Source of the DNA: Mesostigma viride | Taxonomy: Eukaryota > Streptophyta > Mesostigmatophyceae > Mesostigmatales > Mesostigmataceae | Reading direction: 5' to 3' | Assembly (NCBI GenBank): GCA_009746045.1 | Contig: RPFO01000574.1 | Location: 1 to 62,976, forward strand | Length of the DNA: 62,976 bases | In this document: positions 23,561 to 37,203 of the stretch, one piece after another | Layout of the letters: each line of letters opens with the position of its first letter | How positions within the stretch are numbered: the stretch's first letter is position 1 | Translations under genes and position numbers: made by a program | The notes under the pieces: generated by a model | Databases searched by the model: none | Told to the model about the DNA's origin: nothing | What the model saw: only the letters and a program-made list of their open reading frames with translations

Positions 23561-24915
23561 TTGGCAAACCAAGCAAATCCAAGGTTTACCGGTCTACCCA
23601 GCACTTCCGCATCTAGGAAAGCCAAAGGCGGTTAGAAACACAACACCTAGGACGTTGACCAAGGATGTCGCTAATCCAACACACAAAATAAATCGGTAAC
23701 CAAACCAAACCGGAACCAGCTGGCTTTATGTGCGCTCCTAGCCTGCCGCCCTAGCCAAATTGTCGGTTAATTACGTAAGTAGACGTTCCTGGCTGTTGCC
23801 CTTGGTCATTTTCACTCATTTTATAAAATCGCCGCATATACGACTTGGCGGAACATTTTTTCAGGGCGCTTGCTCCCAGTTTTCGGCCGTGTCCTCGTCC
23901 CGAGTCCTGTCACCAGCCCGAATGACCCTATAATATAATACTGACATCTCTGACTGCGAGTGGCAGAAGCATAATATGAGCAACCTTCGACGCAGGGCGA
24001 GTGTGGCGAGTTGAGTGTATGGAAGCCATACACCCTCCGCATTGGAAGTTTGTTATTATGGGTCAATTTTTGCCGTATTTGCATTACGAATAACCCTGGA
24101 TTGTTTGTTGGGGAGCCAGTTAGAGTCCCGGGTTTTTATTATTTAATTAAAACCTTTTGTTTGTTTGTTTGTCCTACAGCCGTTCAAGGCACATGGGTAC
24201 TTATTTAATTAATAAATTTCTTTTGTTTGTTTGGTAGATATCGTACACGCCGTCCCCAATTCGGCCGGCAATCCGGCCCGACGGCCCCCCTTCGGCGGCC
24301 ATAGGCTAGAGTCAGTGGAGGTCAGTGATACCCAGAGCCCACATGAGTTAATTAATTAATTTTGTTTGTTTGTTTGTTGAGTCCAGTCCTCAGCCCCCGG
24401 AGTTAATTAATTAATTTTCTTTTGTTTTTTTTATGGTTTTCAGCCAGAACATTTTCCAGAAGCTAATTATTTAGTTAGAACTTCCAATGCGGGCGGTGTA
24501 CAGTACTGTAATTGCGCTGTGAAGCATTAATTCCTGATTATTGCCCTTTATAAATCGGCAGGGTAAAGCGCGTGCATTGTGTAGTGCTTCCTAGCGAGAA
24601 GGCACATCTCGACTTGCGGAGCCCAACGCGTTGGCTACGTACTACCGGTAGCCTGATTGTCGCCACACACACTGCAACGCTGCATAAACTAGCTTGTATC
24701 AGGAATCACGAGTCTGACAGAAATTACACTAATCTTTAGCAACGGGGAGCTTGATTTTCCGCCGTGTACCGCGATGATGCTAATTAGCCTTCACTTATCA
24801 CCGGGTTGCCAACCCCAGGCTATGGGCCTGCAAATGGATGTTGGTAGTCTGTAAGAAAAGTCGATTGAATTTGGCGGCTACCCGCAGTTGACCCGTTGAT
24901 ATCTCCCTAAGCGCG
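23561..24915. promoter_or_regulatory. Divergent FCF1-RRP41 intergenic region
   Basis: 1.36 kb separates the start codons of FCF1 (minus) and RRP41 (plus), so their promoters must lie here or overlap. The middle is occupied by a MITE (24031-24498). The parts left over are about 470 bp next to FCF1 and about 417 bp next to RRP41. I see no consensus TATA box that I would assign to either start. Confidence 0.6.
24031..24498. mobile_element. 468 bp MITE with TA target duplication
   Basis: The left end CACCCTCCGCATTGGAAGTT (24031-24050) and the right end, whose reverse complement is CACCGCCCGCATTGGAAGTT (24479-24498), form 20 bp inverted repeats with two mismatches. A TA flanks each side (24029-24030, 24499-24500). 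TA duplication and size fit a Tc1/mariner-derived MITE. The interior carries four related modules of TTAATTAA-like sequence followed by a TTTTGTTTGTTTG tract and then an AG (ending at about 24179, 24238, 24382 and 24444). No protein is encoded. Confidence 0.75.
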
Positions 24916-27900
24916 ATGGAGATTATTAGCCATGAAGGTTTACGACAGGATGGCAGGAGGCCAAAGGAGGTCCGTTCTTGCGTCGGTGTGGCAGTTTAGC
25001 CCTTCGGAGCTCAACGGCATTCCTTTTTCCGCCGATTAGAGCGCGGAATGCAATCTCGATTAGCACATTTCATGGCATTTTAGACGAGTGTATTGCCGCA
25101 TGTACGTCCTATGCCTGCCTATATGACCTTTTCATCGTCTACACTGCTGTCGCTGCGTCTATCGACCCGTTCAGATTCGGCAACTGCGGTGCGAGATGGA
25201 TCCGCTACGGAACGCGGATGGGTACGTGCACATTATGTGGGAATAATACTTTTAATGTTCTGTCAAACTTCTCCGTTTACTTGGCGGGGCGTATGTACCC
25301 ACGCCTTGCCTTGTAGCCGCCAACCGGAGCAGAGAGTCACGTTATGAACCCGTACTGGGGGGCAACCAAACTTCGCCGTGGATAGTCATTGTGTGGGCTT
25401 GCCTGCGAAGGAGAAGACATGTAACCTGCGTATGTGAGTGCATGCGTGTGCGTGTGCGTGTACGTGCATTTGTATATGTCTGCATGTGTCTGCATGTGTG
25501 TGCGTGTGCGTGCCGGTGTGTGCGTGTATGTGTATGTGCGTGTGTGTGTGTGTCTGTGTGCGTGTGTGCGTGTGTGTGCGTGTGTGTGCGTGTGTGTGCG
25601 TGTATGTGCGTGTATGTGCGTGTGTGTGCGTGTATGTGCGTGTATGTGCGTGTATGTGCGTGTATGTGCGTGTATGTGCGTGTATGTGCGTGTGTGCGTG
25701 TGTGGGCGTGTTTATATGTGTGTATGTGTGTGCATGTGCGTATATATATATATATGTGGGTGTGCGTGCATGTGCGCATTTCTTTTGCATGTGTTTGCAG
25801 CTCGGTCTTCTTTGAGATGGGCAACACCAAGGTGTTGGCCGCCGTGTTCGGCCCCCACGAGGTGAGCGACAAACCCATGAGGCCCCCACAAGGTGAGCGA
25901 CAGCGATGGCCGTTGTGTGCGGGCGTCCTCTCCAACTAGTACGATTACTGAGTTGATGAGTACCGTTCCCAACTTGGTGGTGACAAGGGGGCCCTACTCA
26001 GTCTGCGGTACCATCTGTGTGCGCCTGCTTTTGGGCGCGCTGGGACAACAGCTCTGGGCTGCCTTGTCCCTTGTCCTCCCACGCTGGCCTGTCCGCCCTC
26101 CCCCGCATGCAACCTGTTCCCATCCATCCACCTGTCCACTCACCCTCCTCTCCTCATTCACCAAGAATTCACTCACTCACCATGCTTGCCATGTGCACCC
26201 AGACTCCAGACATGCGCAGGCAGTGAGGTAACGGAGCTCACCAGGCGAGTCCTCCTGTTAAACATGGGAGCATGGGGGCAGTCGTGGCGCGTCCGTGCTG
26301 TCCTGACACTAACCCTCCTGTGCCTTGCGGCGCGTGGCGTGTTCCCCCCGCGTGGTTTTGCAGGTCACAAACCGAGGCAGCATGAAACAGGACCGCGCCG
26401 TGGTGGGTGCTTGCACACTTGTATATCCCATATAATTTCACGGGTAGCCGCGGTGTGGGTGCCACGAACGCGCATGCGTAGCGTGTGTTTGCACTCACAC
26501 TAGCATGAAGCAGGGCAGCGTCGCGCTGGGTCTTTGCACGCGCACTCCCTGTGCATGGCTGGATGCCCCGGATCATGGAAGGAGATACAGTGTGGCCAGT
26601 CCCTCACGCACGGGCTCGGGTGTGTGGAGGAGATGATGATGAACAGGGAAGACAGCTGGCAAGTCACGTTCGGGATCTTACTGGTCCTATGTGGCCCTCT
26701 ATGATTTTGTGTGGTCCTTGATGGTTCACTTGGGTCTGGAGTCATATAGCCAGCAAGCCGATGATGTGATGCTTCTGTGTCCGTTGTCCCATCTGGAGTT
26801 ACATAGCCAGCGAGCCGATGATGTGGTGCTTCTGTGTCCGTTGTCCCATCTGGAGTCATATAGCCAGCAAGCCGATGATGTGATGCTTCTGTGTCCGTTG
26901 TCCCATCTGGAGTTATATAGCCAGCGAGCCGATGATGTGATGCTTCTGTGTCCGTTGTCCCATCTGGAGTTGTGTAGCCAGCAAGCCGATGATGTGGTGC
27001 TTCTGTGTCCGTTGTCCCATCTGGAGTTATATAGCCAGCAAGCCGATGATGTGGTGCTTCTGTGTCCGTTGTCCCATCTGGAGTTGTGTAGCCAGCAAGC
27101 CGATGATGTGGTGCTTCTGTGTCCGTTGTCCCATCTGGAGTTGTGTAGCCAGCAAGCCGATGATGTGATGCTTCTGTGTCCGTTGTCCCATCTGGAGTTA
27201 TATAGCCAGCAAGCCGATGATGTGATGCTTCTGTGTTCGTTGTCCCATCTGGAGTTATATAGCCAGCAAGCCGATGATGTGATGCTTCTGTGTCCGTTGT
27301 CCCATCTGGAGTTATATAGCCAGCAAGCCGATGATGGGATGCTTCTGTGTCCGTTGTCCCATCTGGAGTTGTATAGCCAGCAAGCCGATGATGTGATGCT
27401 TCTGTGTCCGTTGTCCCATCTGGAGTTATATAGCCAGCAAGCCGATGATGTGGTGCTTCTGTGTCCGTTGTCCCATCTGGAGTTATATAGCCAGCAAGCC
27501 GATGATGTGATGCTTCTGTGTCCGTTGTCCCATCTGGAGTCATATAGCCAGCAAGCCGATGATGTGATGCTTCTGTGTCCGTTGTCCCATCTGGAGTTAT
27601 ATAGCCAGCAAGCCGATGATGTGACGCTCCTGTGTCCGTTGTCCCATCTGGAGTTATATAGCCAGCAAGCCGATGATGTGTTGCTCCTGTGTTCGTTGTT
27701 CCATCTGGAGTTGTATAGCCAGCAAGCCGATGATGTGATGCTTCTGTGTCCGTTGTCCCATCTGGAGTTATATAGCCAGCAAGCCGATGATGTGGTGCTT
27801 CTGTGTCCGTTGTCCCATCTGGAGTTATATAGCCAGCAAGCCGATGATGTGATGCTTCTGTGTCCGTTGTCCCATCTGGAGTTATATAGCCAGCAAGCCG

Positions 27901-30900
27901 ATGATGTGACGCTCCTGTGTCCGTTGTCCCATCTGGAGTTATATAGCCAGCAAGCCGATGATGTGATGCTCCTGTGTTCGTTGTTCCATCTGGAGTTATA
28001 TAGCCAGCAAGCCGATGATGGGATGCTTCTGTGTCCGTTGTCCCATCTGGAGTTATATAGCCAGCAAGCCGATGATGTGATGCTTCTGTGTCCGTTGTCC
28101 CATCTGGAGTTGTGTAGCCAGCAAGCCGATGATGTGATGCTTCTGTGTTCGTTGTCCCATTCCGTGGTTTGATGTGGAGTCGACTTCGGCGCAGACATGT
28201 GGGGTGTGGCAACTTTCTCACGACACAGTCGCGCACGTGTTGCCAAGTTTGCGAGTTTCACAGCTGCAAATGGGCAGGAAGAGAGTTGCTGGCCAGTTTA
28301 CTAATGACAGGCAGCTGCAAATGGACATGATGAGAGTTGCCTTTTAATTGACCTCTTTTTTTTTCCTTCCAATTCATTACTGAAAGGCGGCTATTAAGAG
28401 CATGAAGCTGGCTGCCAGGATGCCATTCCTGGAACATGCGTGGGATCTGTGCCATGGATGGTGGCGGCATGTGGCCGTTCCAGGCCTTTGTGTCCTCACT
28501 GCCCTCACTGCCCTCACTGCCCTCACTGCCCTCACTGCTCTCACTGCCCTCACTGCCCTCACTGCTCTCACTGCTCTCACTGCCCTCACTGCCCTCACTG
28601 CTCTCACTGCCCTCACTGCCCTCACTGCCCTCACTGCCCTCACTGCCCTCACTGCCCTCACTGCCCTCACTGCCCTCACTGCCCTCACTGCCCTCACTGC
28701 TCTCACTGCCCTCAGTGCCCTCACTGCCCTCACTGCCCTCATTGCCCTCACTGCCCTCACTGCCCTCACTGCCCTCACTGCCCTCACTGCCCTCAGTGCC
28801 CTCACTGCCCTCACTGCCCTCACTGCCCTCACTGCCCTCACTGCCCTCACTGCCCTCACTGCCCTCACTGCCCTCACTGCCCTGGTGAAGATGCCAGTCT
28901 CACAAAGGCTTGGCTCCACAGAGAAGAGGGAGCTTGGTAAACCATAATGCACTTGTGTTTTTGGCCAGGAATCAGGCAGGCCGTGTGATGTGGGTGGAGG
29001 GCAGCGCCTCTGGGTGAGGTCGCAGAGCTTCGAGATGGCCACACTGGCAAGGCATGGAGGCAGCACGGGTGGGGCATGCCACATGCATGGCAGGAATGGG
29101 GAAAGCCGTAGCAGCGGAAGGCTGCAGCAATGAATGTGAAGGGGTCCTGAATGGTTAGTGGCCCTGCACCTGCTGTGTGCACTGTATACTGTCGCCCGCA
29201 GGTGCGCTGTGAGTACAGCATGGCACCCTTCAGCACGGGCGAGCGGCGCACGAGAGGGAAGTCCGATCGGTAAGCAACCTACCATCGACCTCCATTGCAT
29301 CCCAGACGGGCACAGTCGGCTGCAAATGCGTGAGCTGGCCGGCGTGCATGTCAAAGATGTACCTCATAACTGGTTGACCATCGTAAGGCTATTATCATTT
29401 TAAAAAATTTGATAGGTCATTTTTTTGGGATGTTAACAACGGGTGTGAGTACGCGAATAAACGTCACCCGACACTGGGCAAGCTAGGGTGTCAAGCTTCA
29501 GGGTGACATTATTATTTGGACATGTTATTGGCAACGCAGGGATGCCGTTGTTAGACGCAGTGGATTCGACCGGCCAAGCAGCTGCATGTCCTCCATGCAG
29601 CTATGCCACATCTGTCTGTTGGTCTGTGCTCACCCCCCCTGCACTTTGCTCCTACCGTGCCGCCCCCTTGCATCCCCCCCTGGCATGTCCCGCTTGCATC
29701 ACCCACAGGCGGTCCATGGAGCTGTCCATGGTCATCCGCCAGACAATGGAGGCGGCCATCATCACCGAGCTGATGCCGCGCTCGCAGGTATGGCGACTGG
29801 GATGTGTGGTGGCATTAGCACCTTAAGTTGTTTGGATAGGGGTTGAAGGTTCCGTTGTTGGTACCCACGTGACGCAGTCACTTGCAGCTCGGCGGTCTGT
29901 TTCTGATGTGGGAGTCGAGGTTGGCTCAGAGTCATTAGCAACGCACGATGGCAAGTGGTTGTTGCTGCTCCTTGGTGCGTTGTTTGGTAGTTGGCGAGTG
30001 GTTGTTGCTGCTCGATCCTGTTTGCGACCAGCATCAACGTATGGGCAAATAGTATCCTGGTTGATGGGGTTCACAGCTTGCGGGTGTCGGTGTCGTGTGG
30101 AGGGTTTAGGCCGCACACCAGCGTGCTTTGCATCTGGGTTTGGTCATAACCAACCTGAATGCTGCTCCCCCCCTCCCCCACACGGCCCATGCCCCCCTCC
30201 CCCTGGCAGTGCGCCTCCATTTTCTGTTCTGGTGCATTCATGGCCCATCCATGACGTTGTAAATCTATTTATAAGCTGAGCCATCTGCGCGACTATTGCC
30301 AGCATCCCTACTGGCAGCTGGCCCCGCCACGTGCCCTCGCTGTCATCCTGCCCATGTTCATGCTGCTGACCGGATGGCTGCCCTGGATGTCTTCTGGGTG
30401 ACCTGGGCGCATCTTGTCTGTGCAGATTGACATCTTCGTTCACGTGCTGCAAGCCGACGGAGGTGAGCTTGCGCGTGCCGACCCTTGTTCCCTCTGCCAT
30501 GCGGCGTTTTGCGGTTGTGTTTTTTGTCAAGTGGTTCTATTCCTGAAGTCGCAATGTGGCTGTTTGCATCGCATGGTGCTGCCAGTCTGTCAAGGCAGGC
30601 TTTTGGTGCAGCACTTCTGTAGTATCTCTTTATGATTACAAACGTAACGTACGGCTTGCCGTCACCACTTGCTCTCTTGAAAAACAAGCATGTGGCGCCG
30701 CCTCGTGGTGTTCCAAGGTGGCAAGCAGCTCACCTACTTGACCTCGGTTCATCCAAGTGCGTGCTCTGAGGACGGAATTCCCACCAAGTGGTGAAGCACA
30801 TCAGTTGTATACTATTTTCACATGCAATCTGCCCGGTGGAAATGGCCACCCCCTCCCGACCCCTCTACTCCCCCATCCCCCTCCAACCCCCCCCACCGCC

Positions 30901-32944
30901 AGGCACGCGCTGCGCCTGCATCAACGCCGCCAGCATGGCGCTGAGCTCCGCCGGCATCCCGCTTCATGACATGGTGGCAGCATGCGCGGCCGGCTACTTG
31001 GAGAGCACGCCCCTGCTGGGTGGGTTGACAACAGCCTCACACCCATCCTGTCATTACTCATCCTGTGGTAGCGAGTACCGAGTAGCAAGCCGGCAGCTGG
31101 GCTAGAAAGGCAGCTGCGCTGCCATAACGACCTTGACCGCTGCTGTCATCTTGCCTATTTCCATCGCACTGCATGGCAGAGAGATCAGAAGACCTTTTGT
31201 CCTTTTTGGCTTTGTTTCGTGGGATGCCCCGGATGGGGCAGTCGGACACTCAATGTTGCGTCCCTCAATCTCACGCCGGGACTCCTACAAGTGCATGCCC
31301 TCTGCTGCTGCGCCACACACCCAAGTTCTGCCCGTTCCATGTGCAACACTCTCCTTCTCTCACGAAAAAACAAGGCGTATGGATAACCTGCACCCCCTTT
31401 CATGCTGCCCGCGCCATGTCCAGACCTGAACTACGTGGAGGACTCGGCGGGGGGTCCCGACCTGACCATGGCCATCCACCCCAACCTGGACAAGGTGCTG
31501 CTGCTGCAGGTTCGCTGTGGGGGGGCGGGGATGTGGGGGGTTTCGGGGGTTAATATGAAAAACAAATGAAAAAGCTTTGTGCATTGTAGAGAGGCTTGCT
31601 GCTTACCTTGCTCATGGAGCCGCCAGCCATGTCCATTGGTTGTGATACCTATTTGACTTTGCGAAACACAAACTGTTTCATCAGCAGGCCTGTTTGCGCC
31701 AAGCTCTGCTTCCAGGGAGCGCTTGGGAGTGGCAGCCCTGGCATGTAGGATATTGATGGCCACCGTGTTCTTCTTCTTGTGCTTTATGGGCCCGTAACAG
31801 GGTATGGCTGACCGGGTAGTGAGCCTTGATGAGCCCGTTTGGACATATGCAGGTAGGAGTGACGGGAGAACCATGCATGCGTCAGTGAGATGTAGGGGGT
31901 AGCCATGCCATTTTGGAAGTGGTAGTGGCAGTTCTATGCTTTTTAGCATGGCCTGCTTTAGCCAGGAGGTTTGCTGTCCAGGGCAGAGCCACCTTCTGTG
32001 CTGATGCACGTTCATTCCTGCCTTTGGTGCCCCATTTGTGATGATTCTGACATTGTGGAAATTACGGAAATCTGGGATCCACGGCGTTGCGGAATGATGA
32101 GAATTAGCGAAAGCTGTGACAGTAACGGGAATGGTGAAGATCTGGGAGATTATGGGCGGCTGCAGGGGTGCGAACTCTGTCTTTTCACAAAAGCCGGTTG
32201 CACAGGGAACACTTTTCTGCGCCTCCTTTTTCATACTCATTTGTCTGCTGTTTACTTCCTGCCACCACGCGCAGATGGATGCCAAGCTGCCAATCGACAT
32301 CCTGCCGTCCGTCACTGACATGGCCACCGAGGGGTGCAAGGCCGTGGGCTTGTTCATGCGGCAGGTGGGGTGGGGTTGTTCATGCGGCAGGTGAGGTGGG
32401 GTTGTTCATGCGGCAGGTGGGGTGGGACTGTTCATGCGGCAGGTGAGGTGGGACTGTTCATGCCGCAGGTAGGGTGGGGTTGTTCATGCGGCAGGTAGGG
32501 CGTGGGAGAATTGAGGAAGTTGGGTGTGTATAGCTCCTGGTTATGTTATGTAGCGATAAGTAGCATGGTCGAGATGGCTTCAGACCGAGAGATAGGAAGG
32601 TCTGCCTAGTACGGGCTCAGTCGGGTAGAAGCTTGACAGAGCTTTGCTGTAATACCTGGGATATTGTGTGTATGGCGGTTTGTCCCGTGGAAGCTTGGGG
32701 GCACATGCTGGTCGAACAACTACCGTCTGCTGCCTGGTCAGCTTGACACTGGACTGTGGCTTTCTGTGCAGCTCTTAGTACATGCCTTGTGTTGTTGGAG
32801 AGTCAGAACTTGCTTGCACGCTGTTGGAAGCATCAACTTCGCTGAGATGTGCCCATTTGTCTGTGCCTGCTTGTCTGCCATGTTCAGCAATTGCTGGAGT
32901 TCACGCGGTCCTGCGTGGCGGCACGAGGCGCTCTCAAGGCATAA
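24916..32944 (+). CDS. RRP41: Exosome complex subunit RRP41 (RNase PH fold)
   Basis: RRP41 is a ring subunit of the RNA exosome, which processes and degrades RNA 3' to 5' in nucleus and cytoplasm. Eleven exons: 24916-24969, 25175-25221, 25801-25861, 26364-26402, 29202-29269, 29709-29787, 30426-30462, 30903-31019, 31424-31509, 32275-32364, 32888-32944. All introns are GT-AG and phases agree, giving 244 aa (human and plant homologues about 240-245). Landmarks: start [82 protein letters not shown] then [39 protein letters not shown]. Arg131 of the GGTR phosphate site and Asp174/Asp180 are present, as in active RNase PH enzymes. Exons 2 and 4 are only 47 and 39 bp and were placed by family alignment from memory. 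Intron 4 (2.8 kb) holds two satellites. Donors of exons 3 and 10 are duplicated. Confidence 0.94.
25430..25760. repeat. (GTGTATGTGC)n / TG-rich tract in RRP41 intron 2
   Basis: About 330 bp of alternating purine-pyrimidine sequence, mostly GTGCGTGTATG units, ends 40 bp before the exon 3 acceptor at 25800. Alternating TG of this length can form Z-DNA. Open frames on both strands are artefacts. Confidence 0.92.
25850..25902. repeat. 31 bp duplication over the RRP41 exon 3 donor
   Basis: GGCCCCCACGAGGTGAGCGAC at the exon end is followed 31 bp later by GGCCCCCACAAGGTGAGCGAC. The first GTGAGC (25862) fits the protein (GPHE / VTNR). The second (25893) would shift the frame. Confidence 0.85.
26734..28170. 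repeat. 57 bp minisatellite, about 25 copies, RRP41 intron 4
   Basis: The unit contains ATAGCCAGCAAGCCGATGAT and CCGTTGTCCCATCTGGAG. Period 57 bp equals 19 codons, so frames of 493 codons (plus) and 578 and 511 codons (minus) stay open. The variable sites change the encoded residue in the frames I checked (for example Val/Gly and Met/Val/Thr/Leu on plus), which argues against protein selection. It lies wholly inside the intron between RRP41 exons 4 and 5. Confidence 0.95.
28493..28882. repeat. 9 bp (CCCTCACTG)n array, about 43 copies, RRP41 intron 4
   Basis: A near-perfect nonamer array with rare C to T (CTCTCACTG), C to G and C to T variants. Three open frames per strand follow from the multiple-of-three period. 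It ends about 320 bp before the exon 5 acceptor at 29201. Confidence 0.95.
32353..32494. repeat. 26 bp minisatellite seeded on the RRP41 exon 10 donor
   Basis: TTCATGCGGCAG, the end of exon 10 (coding FMRQ), recurs with its following GTGGGG/GTGAGG/GTAGGG donor six times at exactly 26 bp spacing. The CAG ends are at 32364, 32390, 32416, 32442, 32468 and 32494. Only the first fits the RRP41 frame. Confidence 0.93.
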
Positions 32945-34994
32945 GGCCCCCCCAAATAAGTCAATATTGACTTAGCCGTAATCTCAGATCTTGGTCACAC
33001 CCAGAAAATGCCAGCTGGTGATGGACGTATTAAGTCTTGTTTCTGCAAGAGGGGGCAATGAACCAGGACTAGAAACTACGTAGCCTACCCGCCGGCGGTC
33101 TACTGGACTGCGGAGGTCTAATCAAAACCGAGCAACCCTCTTCGTCGTTTCATCCATGCTACTACTGTCTACAGGGACCTGTCTCGTGCCACAAACCATG
33201 CAGGATGCTTGAACTACGGCTGCTTTTAAAGAGGAAGTAGGTAAAGTCCTCCAGGCCTCGCACACCCTACTTGTGTGTCTTGTGCATGGGCATACCACGG
33301 AGTACTAAGCCAATCTCATTAGAAAATAATTAGACGAAAGTTACAAAGATTTGCTGCATCATGCCCCAACCATGTCGGTAGTCACTAGAGGGGGATATAA
33401 TCCTCATTCGAGCTGTCCTCTACTATAATGGCAGATCAGATACACACAAAAAAAGAACTGATCAGGTATACAAAAACAAGTTTTCATGCAGACCGACTTA
33501 GAACTGTGCAAATTTGGAAGTCATCTCAATCAAATTTTCATAAGTTAACGACAAGGCTTGTTTGATGCATCTGAGCTAGGATGCATCAACCTTCTAGAAT
33601 TACATGTGCATGGCATGCATACGCAGCGCCCATGCACTGGCCCCAAGCTATATGCAGATCATGCACATCACTGGCCCCAATAGCTACATTGTGCACTCGC
33701 CGGGCTAGCTATGCATGTATTCGGATCACAAGCAAATAAGTATGTACATAGCTTTGTCTCACCCAATCACGTATGTCGATCATACTTCATGACATTGATT
33801 CGAGTCGGGATTGCCGTGCATATGCAGGCAGGTGTGAGAACGATGCATATTGCAGAACATTGAATGTACATGCAAAATAATTTTAGTAACTTGAAACATT
33901 ACAGAATTATACGCCAGTGTTTAAGCCGCTCTAAGATATTATACTTGGAGCTCTATGGCCTTTGCCAAATCCGCCGCACTGAACGAGTTCGTTGTAAGTT
34001 GTGCACATCTTCGTCTTGGGATGCAAAATAATTACGCACACGCACTTGAATACCTGGTGAGCATTGCAGTGAAAGAAAAAATCGTGCATGTGCAGCGCAG
34101 GTCATGATGCATTCTGCACGTCAATGTGCGCGCGCAATGCACGAGCGATCGGAGACCAGGTTGTTGCACCAAGGCCTGCAGCACTTGCGTGTGCCCAACG
34201 ACAAGTCGTGGCGACCTGACGCCGGCAGCACTTGCAATTTGCAACAGGCAGCACGGAAATAAACAATCGTTAACCGTTATCCTTGTTCCCGGCACACACC
34301 ATTTGGTCGCGATCTACATCTTGGTCATCTGAGCTAAATACCACCCGTTTTCAAACTCGACTGACACTGTAGGTGATAGGAATCTGACCATGTTACTTCC
34401 ACGTGGCCCTCGGAAAATAAGTCCCGCTGATGTGAAGTCCTGCACGAATACAAAACTCATGTTGGAGCTCTAGATGGTGCTGTTAAGCACTCGACTCCCA
34501 TCGATGACCTCGTAGCGTAGAATTCTGTCATACAGCCTGGTAGGAAACTTGCTGAGCCTGATTCATAATGGCGCCTGCGCGCATGCACTTTACCAGTCGC
34601 CATGCCAGGCTTTGCTTGTGGCTAGCTGGTAATTACCGTCTACAGCAGGACAGCAGGCTACAGCAGGTCTACCGTTGGTAGAGGTTGGTAGCAGGGCTGT
34701 CTAGATGCCACGTGGCCGCGCACAATGCTTTGCCGCAGATTCACTGCTGTTGCCGACTGCCAAGAGCCGAGTCACCGCCATAACTGTCTAGTCAGAGCCA
34801 GATGCCAGGTGCGCGAACCTTTAATAACGGCATTCGTAGAATACACAACGCCAGTTGCCATCGCACGGTGTCTGAAACATAAACAAACTAATTGCCCCAA
34901 CAATATGGTTTGTAAGTAGTGCACGCGGCGTTTCGTGGTAGCCTGTTGCCGAAAGCGTTGCACTTTGACGTGCTTCTGGAGATCTGTGGATAAA
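32945..34994. other. RRP41-DUF309 intergenic region
   Basis: No recognised gene or array. Short GCATGC-rich and TGCATG-rich patches occur at 33590-33740. A weak open frame at 34725-34919 precedes the DUF309 start and is probably upstream leader or promoter sequence. Confidence 0.5.

Positions 34995-37203
<2,209 letters not shown>

Noticed and set aside
26500-28236. Open frames of 493, 511 and 578 codons
   Set aside because: They lie in a 57 bp tandem repeat within an RRP41 intron, are open on both strands only because the period is a multiple of three, and show residue-changing variation.
28377-29354. 325-codon minus frame with RAVRAV repeats
   Set aside because: A nonamer array inside RRP41 intron 4; the frame also crosses RRP41 exon 5 on the opposite strand.
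34725-34919. 64-codon plus frame ahead of the DUF309 gene
   Set aside because: No family similarity and no good splice donor leading into exon 1; probably leader or chance.
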